DNA of 64,000 bases from Kitasatospora aureofaciens. GTDB taxonomy: Bacteria; Actinomycetota; Actinomycetes; Streptomycetales; Streptomycetaceae. The notes beneath the pieces were generated by a model, which saw only the letters and a program-made list of their open reading frames with translations, ran no database searches and was not told the DNA's origin. Of this stretch, positions 7,958 to 15,903 are shown piece by piece. The position numbers and the translations under genes are program-made. Within the stretch, counting starts at the first letter, position 1. The number at the start of each line of letters is the position of its first letter. The DNA lies in the NCBI RefSeq assembly GCF_001188955.3, contig NZ_JPRF03000001.1, forward strand, positions 806,001 through 870,000. Direction: 5' to 3'.

Positions 7958-8836
7958 ATGTCCCTGACCGACGACATCACTACCCCCAGCAGCGCCATCC
8001 CCGACCCGGCGACTCCGTACCAGGGCGACATCGCGCGCTACTGGGACCACGAGGCACGCCCCGTCAACCTGCGCCTGGGCGACGTCGACGGCCTGTACCA
8101 CCACCACTACGGCATCGGCGAGATCGACCGGGCGGCTCTCGGCGACCCGGCCGACACCGAGCGCGAGAAGAAGGTCATCGCCGAGCTGCACCGGCTGGAG
8201 TCCGCCCAGGCCGACCTCCTGCTCGACAACCTCGGCGACATCCGGGCCGAGTCCACACTGCTCGACGCGGGCTGCGGCCGCGGCGGCTCGATGGTCATGG
8301 CCCACCAGCGCTTCGGCTGCCGCGTCGAGGGCCTGACCCTCTCCACCCAGCAGGCCGACTTCGGCAACAAGCGCGCCGCCGAGCTGGGCATCGGCGAGTT
8401 CGTCCGCTCCCGGGTGGCCAACATGCTGGAGATGCCCCTGGAGAACGGCTCGATCGCCGGCTCGTGGAACAACGAGTCCAGCATGTACGTCGACCTGCAC
8501 GACCTGTTCGCCGAGCACTCCCGGGTGCTGGCGGTCGGCGGCCGCTACGTGACCATCACCGGCTGCTGGAACCCCAAGTACGGCCAGCCGTCGAAGTGGG
8601 TCTCGCAGATCAACGCGCACTTCGAGTGCAACATCCACTCCCGCCGGGAGTACCTGCGGGCGATGGCCGACAACCGCCTGGTGCCCCAGGCCGTCATCGA
8701 CCTGACTCCGGACACCCTGCCCTACTGGGAGCTGCGGAACACCACCTCGCTGGTCACCGGCATCGAGGAGGCGTTCATCGAGTCCTACAAGGACGGCTCC
8801 TTCCAGTACGTGCTGATCGCGGCCGACCGGGTCTGA
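7958..8836 (+). CDS. mtf: Geranyl diphosphate 2-C-methyltransferase
   Basis: 292 residues. It uses SAM to methylate C2 of geranyl diphosphate, giving 2-methyl-GPP for the preceding cyclase. The family signature is seen throughout: an N-terminal YWDHEARPVNLRLGDVDGLYHHHYGIG, the SAM-binding LLDAGCGRGGSMVMA (about residues 102-116), and the active-site region GSWNNESSMYVDL. The ATG has AACCTTGGAG upstream. It is probably co-transcribed with the cyclase, and a strong two-way hairpin follows. Confidence 0.95.
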   Translation: MSLTDDITTPSSAIPDPATPYQGDIARYWDHEARPVNLRLGDVDGLYHHHYGIGEIDRAALGDPADTEREKKVIAELHRLESAQADLLLDNLGDIRAESTLLDAGCGRGGSMVMAHQRFGCRVEGLTLSTQQADFGNKRAAELGIGEFVRSRVANMLEMPLENGSIAGSWNNESSMYVDLHDLFAEHSRVLAVGGRYVTITGCWNPKYGQPSKWVSQINAHFECNIHSRREYLRAMADNRLVPQAVIDLTPDTLPYWELRNTTSLVTGIEEAFIESYKDGSFQYVLIAADRV

Positions 8837-8893
8837 TCGGGGCCACCCGGATCTGACCGCATCTGACCAGGCCCGACCGGGCGCCGACCACCG

Positions 8894-8944
8894 GGCCGAC
8901 GGGGCGGCCTCCTCGTACCCGCGTGAGGAGGCCACCCGTCGGCC
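8894..8944. terminator. Bidirectional terminator hairpin
   Basis: A two-part stem: GGCCGACGGG (8894-8903) with CCCGTCGGCC (8935-8944), and inside it GGCCTCCTC (8906-8914) with GAGGAGGCC (8925-8933), with a 10-nt loop. It lies between the convergent methyltransferase and dihydrofolate-reductase-like genes. Confidence 0.85.
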
Positions 8945-8966
8945 GTCACCACCGGGGCGGGTGCCG

Positions 8967-9620
8967 TCACGCGGTGCCGCGGCGGGTGAAGGTGAGGTGG
9001 GTGACACCGCTCGGACCGGCCACCGCCTCGGAGTCGAACCGCTCCTCCAGCCCTTCGAGCCCGGCCCAGAGAGACTCGCCCCGCCCGAGCACGATCGGCA
9101 CCACGACCACGTGCAGGTGGTCGATCAGGTCGGCCTCCAGGAACGCCCGGACGGTGCGCGGGCCGCCGCCGATCCGGACGTCCTTGCCGCCGGCCGCCTC
9201 CCGGGCCTGCCGCAGGGCCTCCTCGGGCGTGGCGTCGATGAAGTGGAAGACCGTCCCGCCCTCCATCTCCACGCTGGGGCGCGGGTGGTGGGTCAGAACG
9301 AAGACCGGGGTGTGGAACGGCGGGTTCGACCCCCACCAGCCCTTCCAGTCCTCGTCCTGCCAGGGCCCGCGCTGCGGACCGAACTTGTTGCGGCCCATGA
9401 TCTCCGCGCCGATGCCGTCGGCCCAGGTGCGGGCCATCGCGTCGTCCACCCCGGTGCCGCCGCCCTCCCGGCCCTGCATCCGCCGGAACGTGCGGGTGCC
9501 GAAGAACCACCTGTGCAGCCGGTCGGCGGCGTGCCCGAAGGGGCTCTCCAGGCTCTGGCCCTCGCCGGTGCCGTAGCCGTCGAGGGAGATCGAGAAGTTG
9601 TGGACCCGGACCAGGGACAC
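8967..9620 (-). CDS. Dihydrofolate reductase / RibD C-terminal family protein
   Basis: 217 residues of the DHFR-like RibD C-terminal fold: VHNFSISLDGYGTGEG at the N-terminus, EIMGRNKFGP mid-protein, VFVLTHHPRP, and VRIGGGPRTVRAFLEADLIDHLHVVVVPIVLGRGESLW, the typical NADPH-fold strand/helix block. The GTG at 9620 is preferred because GGAGG lies 7 nt upstream and the family begins with this VHNFSISLDG block; an ATG 54 bases upstream lacks this. Members are NAD(P)H-dependent reductases of mostly unknown substrate. Confidence 0.85.
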   Translation of the reverse strand: MSLVRVHNFSISLDGYGTGEGQSLESPFGHAADRLHRWFFGTRTFRRMQGREGGGTGVDDAMARTWADGIGAEIMGRNKFGPQRGPWQDEDWKGWWGSNPPFHTPVFVLTHHPRPSVEMEGGTVFHFIDATPEEALRQAREAAGGKDVRIGGGPRTVRAFLEADLIDHLHVVVVPIVLGRGESLWAGLEGLEERFDSEAVAGPSGVTHLTFTRRGTA

Positions 9621-9790
9621 GGTGCTGCCTCCACTGCTCTTCGTTGAATTCGGCTGCTCGCGGCCGCCCGCCACTCCACCGCTTCCGGCGTCCGCTCGCG
9701 GTCACGCTAGCGCCCGGGCCCGACGATCCTGACGTTCCGTCACCGGCGGGGCGTGGCGGCCGCTGCGCGGGGAGGCCCGGGTCAGGAGTG

Positions 9791-9825
9791 GTGAAGCCGT
9801 CACGATATTGTCGTGCCTTCTTCAC
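9791..9825. promoter_or_regulatory. Nested symmetrical operator upstream of the PI-PLC gene
   Basis: CACGA (9801-9805) and TCGTG (9811-9815) flank TATTG. Exactly four bases further out on each side lie GTGAAG (9791-9796) and CTTCAC (9820-9825), so both pairs share one centre at 9808. The element is 85 bp before the ATG of the secreted phospholipase and is a good candidate site for a dimeric or tetrameric regulator. Confidence 0.5.
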
Positions 9826-9909
9826 GAGGTGCACGCCCCGACGGGCGATGCTGCCTCCGGCGGCGCGCACGGGCGGCCGCCGCAACGGACCCCGGGGGGA
9901 ACGATTCCG

Positions 9910-10995
9910 ATGACCGCACGCCGCACGACCTCAGGCCGTACCCTGGCCGGCCTCCTGGCCGCAGGCCTGCTCGCCGGGGCCGCCGCCCTGGTGCCGAGCG
10001 CGGCCCCGGCGGCCGCCGACACCGGCACCGGCGACCTGCCCTTCGGCTCGGCCACCACCGTCGGCCTGCACAACACCTACGACCCGGCCGCCTACCAGTA
10101 CCTCGCCCAGAGCCTGGACACCGGCACCGGCATGGTCGAACTCGACCTCTGGACCGACGTCATCACCAAGGAGTGGAAGGTCAGCCACTCCAACCCGCTC
10201 GGCAACTCCAACAACTGCACCGCCGCCGACAACCCGGGCCAGCTCTACGGCGGCGGCACCAACAAGAACCTGGAGCACTGCCTCGACGACATTCGGGTCT
10301 GGCTGGGAGCCCACCCGGCCGCCGGACCGCTGGTGGTCAAGCTGGAGCTGAAGGGCGGCTTCGCGGCCAACATGGGGATGGGCCCCGACCAGCTCGACGC
10401 GCTGATCGCCGCGCACCTCGGGGACGCGGTGCTGCGCCCGGCCGACCTGCTGGTCAAGCCCGGCGGCGGCTCGTACGCCACCGTCGACGAGGCGGTGCGG
10501 GCGGGCAACTGGCCGAGCCGCTCCGCCCTCGCCGGGCGGGTGCTGCTCTACGCGATACCGGGGACGGTCGAGGAGAACAACCCCTTCGACACCCTGCACA
10601 CCGACGTCGAGTACGGGCGGCACCTGCGCGACCTGGCCGCGGCCGGGCGGATCGGCCAGGCCCAGCTGTTCCCGGCCGTGCACGGCGCGGCGGCCGGTGA
10701 CCCGCGCAGCAAGTACACCGGCGCGGACACCGGGATCCGCCCCTGGTTCGTGGTCTTCGACGGCGACGCCGCCACCTACCTCAACGGCATCGACACCGCC
10801 TGGTACGACCGCTCGCACTACCTGGTGGTGATGACGGACGCCCAGAACGTCGCGCCGCAGATCAGCGCCACCGACCCGACCGCCGACCAGGCGCGGGCCC
10901 GGACCGAGCAGCTGGCCCGGGCGCACGCCAGCATCGTGTCCAGCGACTGGCGCAAGCTCCCGACGGTGCAGTCCCTGGTGCTGTCCCGCGGCTGA
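9910..10995 (+). CDS. Secreted Ca2+-dependent PI-phospholipase C-like protein
   Basis: 361 residues with a signal peptide (MTARRTTSGRTLAGLLAAG, cleavage after about APAAA, roughly residue 36; the double Arg leaves Tat export possible). The mature protein has the TIM-barrel PI-PLC pattern: VGLHNTYD (catalytic His), MVELDLWTD (acidic metal site), WKVSHSNPLGNSNNC (second His), and later LVVKLELKGG. It resembles the SaPLC1-like Streptomyces antibioticus enzyme group. It probably cleaves phosphatidylinositol or related head groups outside the cell. ATG 9910 was chosen because the signal peptide starts there and a purine-rich GGGGGGAACG precedes it. Confidence 0.82.
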   Translation: MTARRTTSGRTLAGLLAAGLLAGAAALVPSAAPAAADTGTGDLPFGSATTVGLHNTYDPAAYQYLAQSLDTGTGMVELDLWTDVITKEWKVSHSNPLGNSNNCTAADNPGQLYGGGTNKNLEHCLDDIRVWLGAHPAAGPLVVKLELKGGFAANMGMGPDQLDALIAAHLGDAVLRPADLLVKPGGGSYATVDEAVRAGNWPSRSALAGRVLLYAIPGTVEENNPFDTLHTDVEYGRHLRDLAAAGRIGQAQLFPAVHGAAAGDPRSKYTGADTGIRPWFVVFDGDAATYLNGIDTAWYDRSHYLVVMTDAQNVAPQISATDPTADQARARTEQLARAHASIVSSDWRKLPTVQSLVLSRG

Positions 10996-11042
10996 CGCTC
11001 CGCGGCGGCCCGGCCCGGGTGATCTGCGTGACCCGGCCGGGC

Positions 11043-11276
11043 TCAGCGGCGACGGCCCCCGCCGAGCCGGTCGATGTGGGCGAGGACGGCTCCGGCGCCG
11101 TCCTCGCCCGCGACGAGCCCGGCGACCTCGGCCGTCCGAGCGGTCAGCGCTGCGCAGTCGCCGGCCTTCCGGGGGAAGTCATCGACGGATACGGCGAGTT
11201 GACCGGAGATGAAGACTCCGAACGGGGCTTCCGGGGAGCTCAGGGGCTCGCCATCCTGGTTGGCATGACCCGAACT
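11043..11276 (-). pseudogene. Relic of an unrecognised minus-strand gene
   Basis: About 77 codons are open on the minus strand from a TAG just inside the RNase gene to a TGA at 11043. They have strong G/C third positions and a protein-like sequence (GVFISGQLAVSVDDFPRKAG, then ALTARTAEVAGLVAGEDG, then AVLAHIDRLGG). No ATG, GTG or TTG is available in frame, so it looks like the 3' remnant of a lost gene. No family was recognised. Confidence 0.35.
11078..11109. terminator. Hairpin, possible terminator of the PI-PLC gene
   Basis: Perfect 13-bp arms GGGCGAGGACGGC (11078-11090) and GCCGTCCTCGCCC (11097-11109) with a 6-nt loop, 83 bp after the PI-PLC stop. It lies inside the minus-strand relic, so it could also be an accident of that coding sequence. 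Confidence 0.5.
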
Positions 11277-11657
11277 CTACGCGCGTGGAAATCCCGTGCC
11301 GCCGCCGTCGCCGTCCTCTCCCTGGCCACCCTCGCGCCCGTCGCCGTCGCGACCGAGGCGCACGCCGCGGTGAGCGGCAAGGTGTGCGTGTCCGCCCTGC
11401 CGTCCCAGGCTCGGACCACCCTCGGCCTGATCGCCAAGGGCGGGCCCTTCCCGTACCGCCAGGACGGCGTGGTGTTCACCAACAAGGAGGGAGTGCTGCC
11501 GTCCCAACGCTCCGGCTACTACCACGAGTACACCGTGGTGACCCCCGGCGCGCCGACCCGCGGCACCCGCCGGATCGTCACCGGCCAGCGCCACCAGGAG
11601 GACTACTACACCAGCGACCACTACGCGACCTTCCGCCTGATCGACTTCGGCTGCTGA
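11265..11657 (+). CDS. Secreted guanyl-specific ribonuclease (RNase Sa type)
   Basis: 130 residues: a signal peptide (MTRTLRAWKSRAAAVAVLS to about AHAA, residue 35), then a mature domain of about 95 residues very like Streptomyces RNase Sa (CVSALPSQARTTLGLIAKGG, then PFPYRQDGVVFTNKEGVLP). The catalytic residues of the barnase/RNase Sa fold are present: Glu in YYHEYTVVTPG, Arg in TRGTRRIVTG, and His in TSDHYATF. Two cysteines (near the mature N-terminus and at the last residue) match the family disulfide. No barstar-type inhibitor gene is adjacent. ATG 11265 starts the signal peptide, though its ribosome-binding site is weak. Confidence 0.93.
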   Translation: MTRTLRAWKSRAAAVAVLSLATLAPVAVATEAHAAVSGKVCVSALPSQARTTLGLIAKGGPFPYRQDGVVFTNKEGVLPSQRSGYYHEYTVVTPGAPTRGTRRIVTGQRHQEDYYTSDHYATFRLIDFGC

Positions 11658-12058
11658 CCGCATTTGTCGCCCCCGGGCCCCGGGCCGCCGGAAGCCATGG
11701 CGAACGGGGCCCGCTCCCGGCCCGGGCCTCCGAGCGGCCCCGGTGCTCGGGCGCGGTAGGGGGGTGCAGCGCAAGACCCTGTTCCGCCCGGACCACCGTT
11801 CAACGCGCCGAACCGACCGCCCGGGTGCTGGAGGTGCTGGGCGCGCACATCGCCGTACCGGCGGCGATCGGCGTCCAGGTCACCGAACTCGACCGCGACA
11901 CCTACCGCTTCGTCCACCACCCCGGACGCCGGCGGACGCGCACGGCCGCTCATCGGTCCACTGCCCGCCGCCGGGCCTCCCGGGCCGCCCGCGCCGCCTC
12001 GGCTACCGTGCGATCGGGCACCGACGGTATCGTGGCAGGCCGCGGAGGGGGCAAGCAC
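11658..12058 (+). other. Gene-poor stretch with a short coding-like relic
   Basis: No complete gene is supported here. Around 11815-11945 one plus-strand frame reads like protein (VLEVLGAHIAVPAAIGVQV, then TELDRDTYRFVHHPGR). It has no clear start or stop of its own and runs on into the next gene's frame. It may be a decayed gene fragment. Confidence 0.25.
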
Positions 12059-12616
12059 ATGGTGAAGGCAGCAGCGGACGACGGAGCAGGCGGGCCGGAG
12101 CAGCCGGGGGAGCGCGCTGCGGCCATCGCCCGCCGACTGGACCGGCTGATGGCCCGTGAGGCGGCACGGTCCGGCGGCCGCCCTCCGGCCTACCGTGAAC
12201 TCGCCGACCGGATCAACCGCCTGGCCGGCCGGGACGTCATCTCCCGCGACACCGTCCGCAACCTCCACCTCGGCCTGAACCAGAAGGGCCAGGCCTGCAA
12301 CCCCACCGTGGACACGCTCGACTGGCTGGGCCGGGGCTTCGGGATCGGCGCCGGCGCGAGCTACTTCCTGGACGACGCCAAGGCCGCCGTGGTCGACGAG
12401 CAGCTCGAACAGCTTGAGCGGGTCGCCGAGTTGAGGCAGGCGCTGGGCAACGACGGGGTGGTCAACCTGGCCAAGCGGGCCTCGGCGCTCTCCGACGGCA
12501 GCCTGCGGGTGCTGCTCTCCCTCGCCGACAACCTCCGCAAGCTCGAACAGGACGCCGCGGAGGACGGCCCCGTGGGGCAGGACGGGCGGCACACCACCCC
12601 CGCCGACGGAAGATGA
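12059..12616 (+). CDS. XRE-like helix-turn-helix regulator of the ImmA/seven-TM trio
   Basis: 185 residues. The N-terminal third carries a helix-turn-helix (PPAYRELADRINRLAGRDVISRDTVRNLHLG) of the type found next to ImmA/IrrE proteases. The middle (NPTVDTLDWLGRGFGIGAGASYFLDD) matches regulators in which a short motif reads the downstream partner. The C-terminal part is helical and charged. The ATG is preceded by GGAGGGGG. It is probably a repressor controlled by proteolysis through the following gene; that role is inferred from the family. Confidence 0.82.
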   Translation: MVKAAADDGAGGPEQPGERAAAIARRLDRLMAREAARSGGRPPAYRELADRINRLAGRDVISRDTVRNLHLGLNQKGQACNPTVDTLDWLGRGFGIGAGASYFLDDAKAAVVDEQLEQLERVAELRQALGNDGVVNLAKRASALSDGSLRVLLSLADNLRKLEQDAAEDGPVGQDGRHTTPADGR

Positions 12617-12686
12617 GCGGGCGCACCGTGCCACCCCCCGGACCCGTACCCGATAGACGCCCCCGCCCCGAAGGAACACCCTCGCC

Positions 12687-13208
12687 TTGGTCTTCCCCCG
12701 CGGTCTGCGCCGACGCTGCGAGCAGCGGCTCTCCGGCCTGAGCCTGCCCGCCCCCTTCACCGTCGAGGGCTTCCGCGCCGCGCTGGAACGCGAGCGGGGC
12801 CGCCGCATCGTCATGGAGCCGCTGCCCGCGCTCGGCCCCGACCTCCCCTGCGGCCTGTGGATCGCGCTGCCCAGCATCGACGTCGTCTACTACGAGGAGC
12901 GCACCAGCCCGGCTCACCAGGATCTGATCAAGCTGCACGAACTCGGCCACGTCCTGTGCGGTCACACCGGCACCCTGGAGCTCTCCCGGCTGACCGCGCT
13001 GCTGCCCGACCTGACGCCCGAACTGATCGCCCAGCTGATGGGCGCGGGCCGGACGAGCTACCACACCGCCGAGGAGCAGGAGGCCGAGATGATCGCCCTG
13101 CTGCTGGCCGACCTGGTCGGCGCCACCACCGACCCGGGCCCCGTCTCCGATCGCCTGGCCGCGAGCCTGCTGCACCCGATCCGCCAGCCCCGGTGGAGGA
13201 AGCCCTGA
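12687..13208 (+). CDS. ImmA/IrrE-type zinc metallopeptidase
   Basis: 173 residues. The zinc motif HELGH (in LIKLHELGHVLCGHTG) and a downstream EEQEAEMIALLLAD helix carrying the third ligand are the marks of the ImmA/IrrE family, whose members cleave or relieve partner HTH repressors. The TTG at 12687 is the only reasonable start, with AAGGAA about 10 nt upstream. The stop overlaps the next ATG by one base (TGATG), which indicates coupling. Confidence 0.85.
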   Translation: MVFPRGLRRRCEQRLSGLSLPAPFTVEGFRAALERERGRRIVMEPLPALGPDLPCGLWIALPSIDVVYYEERTSPAHQDLIKLHELGHVLCGHTGTLELSRLTALLPDLTPELIAQLMGAGRTSYHTAEEQEAEMIALLLADLVGATTDPGPVSDRLAASLLHPIRQPRWRKP

Positions 13209-14383
13209 TGCGCCCGCTGTTCACCTGGCTGATGCCCACGCTCATCTGGGCCGTCGTGCTCTGGCGGGCGCCCTCCGCCTTCACCACCCGGGCGAACCGG
13301 GCGCTCTGGGCGGCCTTCGCCGCGATCGCCCTCGGGCTCAGCTGCCGCCCGGCGTTCATCGAGCGGGCGCTCGGCGACGTCACCGGCATCCGGGACGTCA
13401 CCCAGCTGCTCAAGCACCTCGCCGGGGTCGCCGCGGCGTACTTCCTGCTGGAGTACGTCCAGGCGGTACGGCGGCGCCCGGATCGGCCGGGCGCCGCCCG
13501 CGCCCGACTGCTGCTCACCGTGGCCGCGGGACTCGCCCTGACCCTGCTGTTCGTCTTCGCGCTCCCGCACGACGCCGACGGCGCCTTCGGCATCGACGCC
13601 CACTTCGGCGAACCCGGGGTCAAGGTCTACCTGTGCGTGTTCGACACCGTCTTCGCGCTGGCCAGTGCACGCGCGACGGTCCTGTTCTGGTCGAACCGGG
13701 AGGCCGTGCCACCCGGAGCGCTGCGGGCCGGACTGACCTGCCTGGCCGCGTCCGGGGCCACCGGTCTGACCTACGCGCTCTACCGCTACCACTTCATCCT
13801 CACCAGCGGCAACGCGACCGAGTTCGACGCCGACGGCAAGCCGGTACCGCTGCAGGACACGCTCAGCGAGGTGCTGCCCGCGCTCATGCTGGTGCTGCTC
13901 GTCCTCGGCGTCACCGTCCCGCCCGCCCGGACGCTGGTCGGCTACCTGCGCGACCAGTACGCGCTGTGGCGGCTCCACCCGCTCTGGGCGGACGTGGTGG
14001 CCGCCGTCCCGCAGGTGGTGCTCGGCACCCCGAGCAGCCGGCTGCGCGACCTGCTGGCCGTCCGCGACCGCTCGGTCGAACTCGCCCACCGGGCCTTCGC
14101 CATCCGGGACGCGGCCCTGGTCCTGCGCGAGGACGCCCCGGTACCCGGGGCCGGTTCGGCGCCCGGGGCCGCTTCGACGGTCGCCGCCGACGAGGACCTC
14201 GCCCGGGTCGAGGCCCGCTGGCTGCGCACCGCCGTCCGGCACCGAGCCCGCCACCTCCCCGCCCCCGCACCGCCCTCGGCCCTGGCCGCCACCACCGGCG
14301 GCCGCACCCCGCGCGAGGAGATCGCCTGGATGCTCACCGTGGCCGCGGCCTACCGACAGCTCGGCGCGGACGAAGGCCACTGA
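13208..14383 (+). CDS. MAB_1171c-type seven-TM membrane protein
   Basis: 391 residues. About seven hydrophobic helices fill residues 5-240 (MRPLFTWLMPTLIWAVVLW first; VLPALMLVLLVLGVTVPPA last). A soluble cytoplasmic region of about 150 residues follows (LWRLHPLWADVVAAVPQVVLG, then AVRDRSVELAHRAFAIRDAAL). This architecture, placed after an HTH and an ImmA/IrrE gene, matches the actinobacterial family named after MAB_1171c and annotated as a putative transporter; transport has not been shown. The trio may form a membrane signal, protease and repressor relay, which is inference. Confidence 0.85.
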   Translation: MRPLFTWLMPTLIWAVVLWRAPSAFTTRANRALWAAFAAIALGLSCRPAFIERALGDVTGIRDVTQLLKHLAGVAAAYFLLEYVQAVRRRPDRPGAARARLLLTVAAGLALTLLFVFALPHDADGAFGIDAHFGEPGVKVYLCVFDTVFALASARATVLFWSNREAVPPGALRAGLTCLAASGATGLTYALYRYHFILTSGNATEFDADGKPVPLQDTLSEVLPALMLVLLVLGVTVPPARTLVGYLRDQYALWRLHPLWADVVAAVPQVVLGTPSSRLRDLLAVRDRSVELAHRAFAIRDAALVLREDAPVPGAGSAPGAASTVAADEDLARVEARWLRTAVRHRARHLPAPAPPSALAATTGGRTPREEIAWMLTVAAAYRQLGADEGH

Positions 14384-14635
14384 TCGGTCGGTACCTTGAC
14401 AGAGCGTCATTCCCCTCCCCGGCCACGGTTGCCGCTCGATCCAGCCCGGGAGGTGCCGTTTTCCCTCCATGGCGATTATGATCGTCGCGCGGTGGAGGAG
14501 TCCGCCGCTGCCGACCTGGGGGCGGGGATGTGCGGTTCGGGAAGCGGTCGCGGCGGACGCCGAACCCGTGACACCGGTTGGAGCCGGCGGGTCGTAACCG
14601 CCCGACGAGCATGACGGTCCCCGAACCGGGCCGAC

Positions 14636-14682
14636 CGGCGGGGCGCTCCCGACCTACGGGGGTGGGCGGGAGCGCCCCGCCG
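14636..14682. terminator. Strong terminator hairpin
   Basis: Perfect 15-bp arms CGGCGGGGCGCTCCC (14636-14650) and GGGAGCGCCCCGCCG (14668-14682) with a 17-nt loop. It starts 4 nt past the stop of the truncated polyprenyl synthetase on the minus strand. The 14384-14635 stretch before it shows no gene. Confidence 0.85.
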
Positions 14683-14686
14683 TCGG

Positions 14687-15903
14687 TCAGACCGCGCCGA
14701 TGCGGCACGGGCTGGTGCAGGTGTACCCGCCGGTCTTCTTGGTGCTCATGACGAAGTAGGCGTCGTCCTCCGGCGGGACGACGCCATGGCGGATCCAGCC
14801 GAGCTCCACGGCCTGCCCCTCGACGGACTCCCGGCACATGTGCAGGGCCTCCCGGATCAGGCCGAGGGTGCGGGCCAGGCCCAGGGTCTCCAGGTTGGAC
14901 AGCACCGCGTCGACGGCGAGCAGGTTCAGCCCGTCGCCCACGTTGACGGCCAGGCCGACGCCGTGTTCCTCGTGCATCGTGGGCAGCCCCGGCGGTGGGT
15001 GGACTCGTCAGCGATGTCGTCGTGGACGAGGAACCCGTTGTGGAAGAGCTCCAGTGCGGCGGCGGCGCGTACGGCCTCCTCCGGGCGGCCGCCGAACGCG
15101 GCGCAGGCCGCGATGGTGAGGGTGGGGCGCAGCCCCTTGCCCTGGCGTGCCGGGTAGCTGCGCATCAGGTCGTAGAGCTCGGCGCGCGGCTCGCGGTCCG
15201 GCATCAGGCGCTGCATCTCGTCCTTGGTGCGGCTGCGGCAGATCTCCATGGTCTGTCGCAGATCGGCATCGCTGATGCGGTCCTCGTGCCACCACGGGGA
15301 GGTCTGCCGGCCGTCCCAGAGCAGACGCGGGGCGGTGACGGTCGTACCGCCGACCAGGGCGGGCCGTTGCTGCCCGGGCATGTCGGCGGGCCTGAGCCCG
15401 GTGAGGAAGTCCAGTGCCCGCCACCGGCTGTCCGGCCCGGCCCGGTCCGCTGCGGCGGCCCCGGTGCTCGCGCCCCACAGCTGCGGTACCTGCTCGCGGT
15501 AGCTGCCCCACAGCTCCTGCACGGAGCGCAGCCCGGAGGCCCGCTGGGAGAGCAGGGTGAAGGCGCGCCAGGTGGCCAGGGTCTGCTCCTGGGAGCCGCG
15601 GACGTCGAGGCTCTCGGACAGGACCTCCGTGGTGGGGCGGCGCTGGAGGTCGAAGACGAGGTTCATCGCCCGGTCGTCGAAGGCGACCTCGACGTCCGGA
15701 TCCGGGCAGCGTTCCTGGGCGACGATCAGGTGGCTGTGCTGGACGGTGAGGGTGGCATGGCTGCCGTCGTTGAAGTGCAGACCGAGCCGGATGCCGCGCA
15801 TCTGGTCCGCCGCGGCGGCGACGATCGCCGGGGCGCGGTCGGCCAGCGCCGCGACCGTCCGCTCCAGCAGCCCGGCGCCGGTGAACGCGAGGGTGTCAGT
15901 CAT
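14687..15903 (-). pseudogene. SCP2-like / polyprenyl synthetase fusion, frameshifted and truncated
   Basis: Starting at ATG 15903, residues 1-130 resemble an SCP2-type lipid-binding domain (LGLHFNDGSHATLTVQHSHL, then VAFDDRAMNLVFDLQRRP). A trans-isoprenyl diphosphate synthase follows (ARQGKGLRPTLTIAACAAF, then ALELFHNGFLVHDDIADES), whose first Asp-rich motif is HDDIAD. Just after it the frame is lost: GCCGGGGCTGCCC lacks one G relative to the frame that continues as TMHEEHGVGLAVNVGDGLNLL (14687-14991). The restored frame ends at KTGGYTCTSPCRIGAV and a stop, so the second Asp-rich half is absent and the enzyme cannot be complete. The start overlaps the stop of the upstream ORF. Confidence 0.75.

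Noticed and set aside
6527..9007. 826-codon minus-strand frame across the 2-MIB genes
   Set aside because: Low-complexity Val/Gly/Arg translation, antisense to two clearly identified genes.
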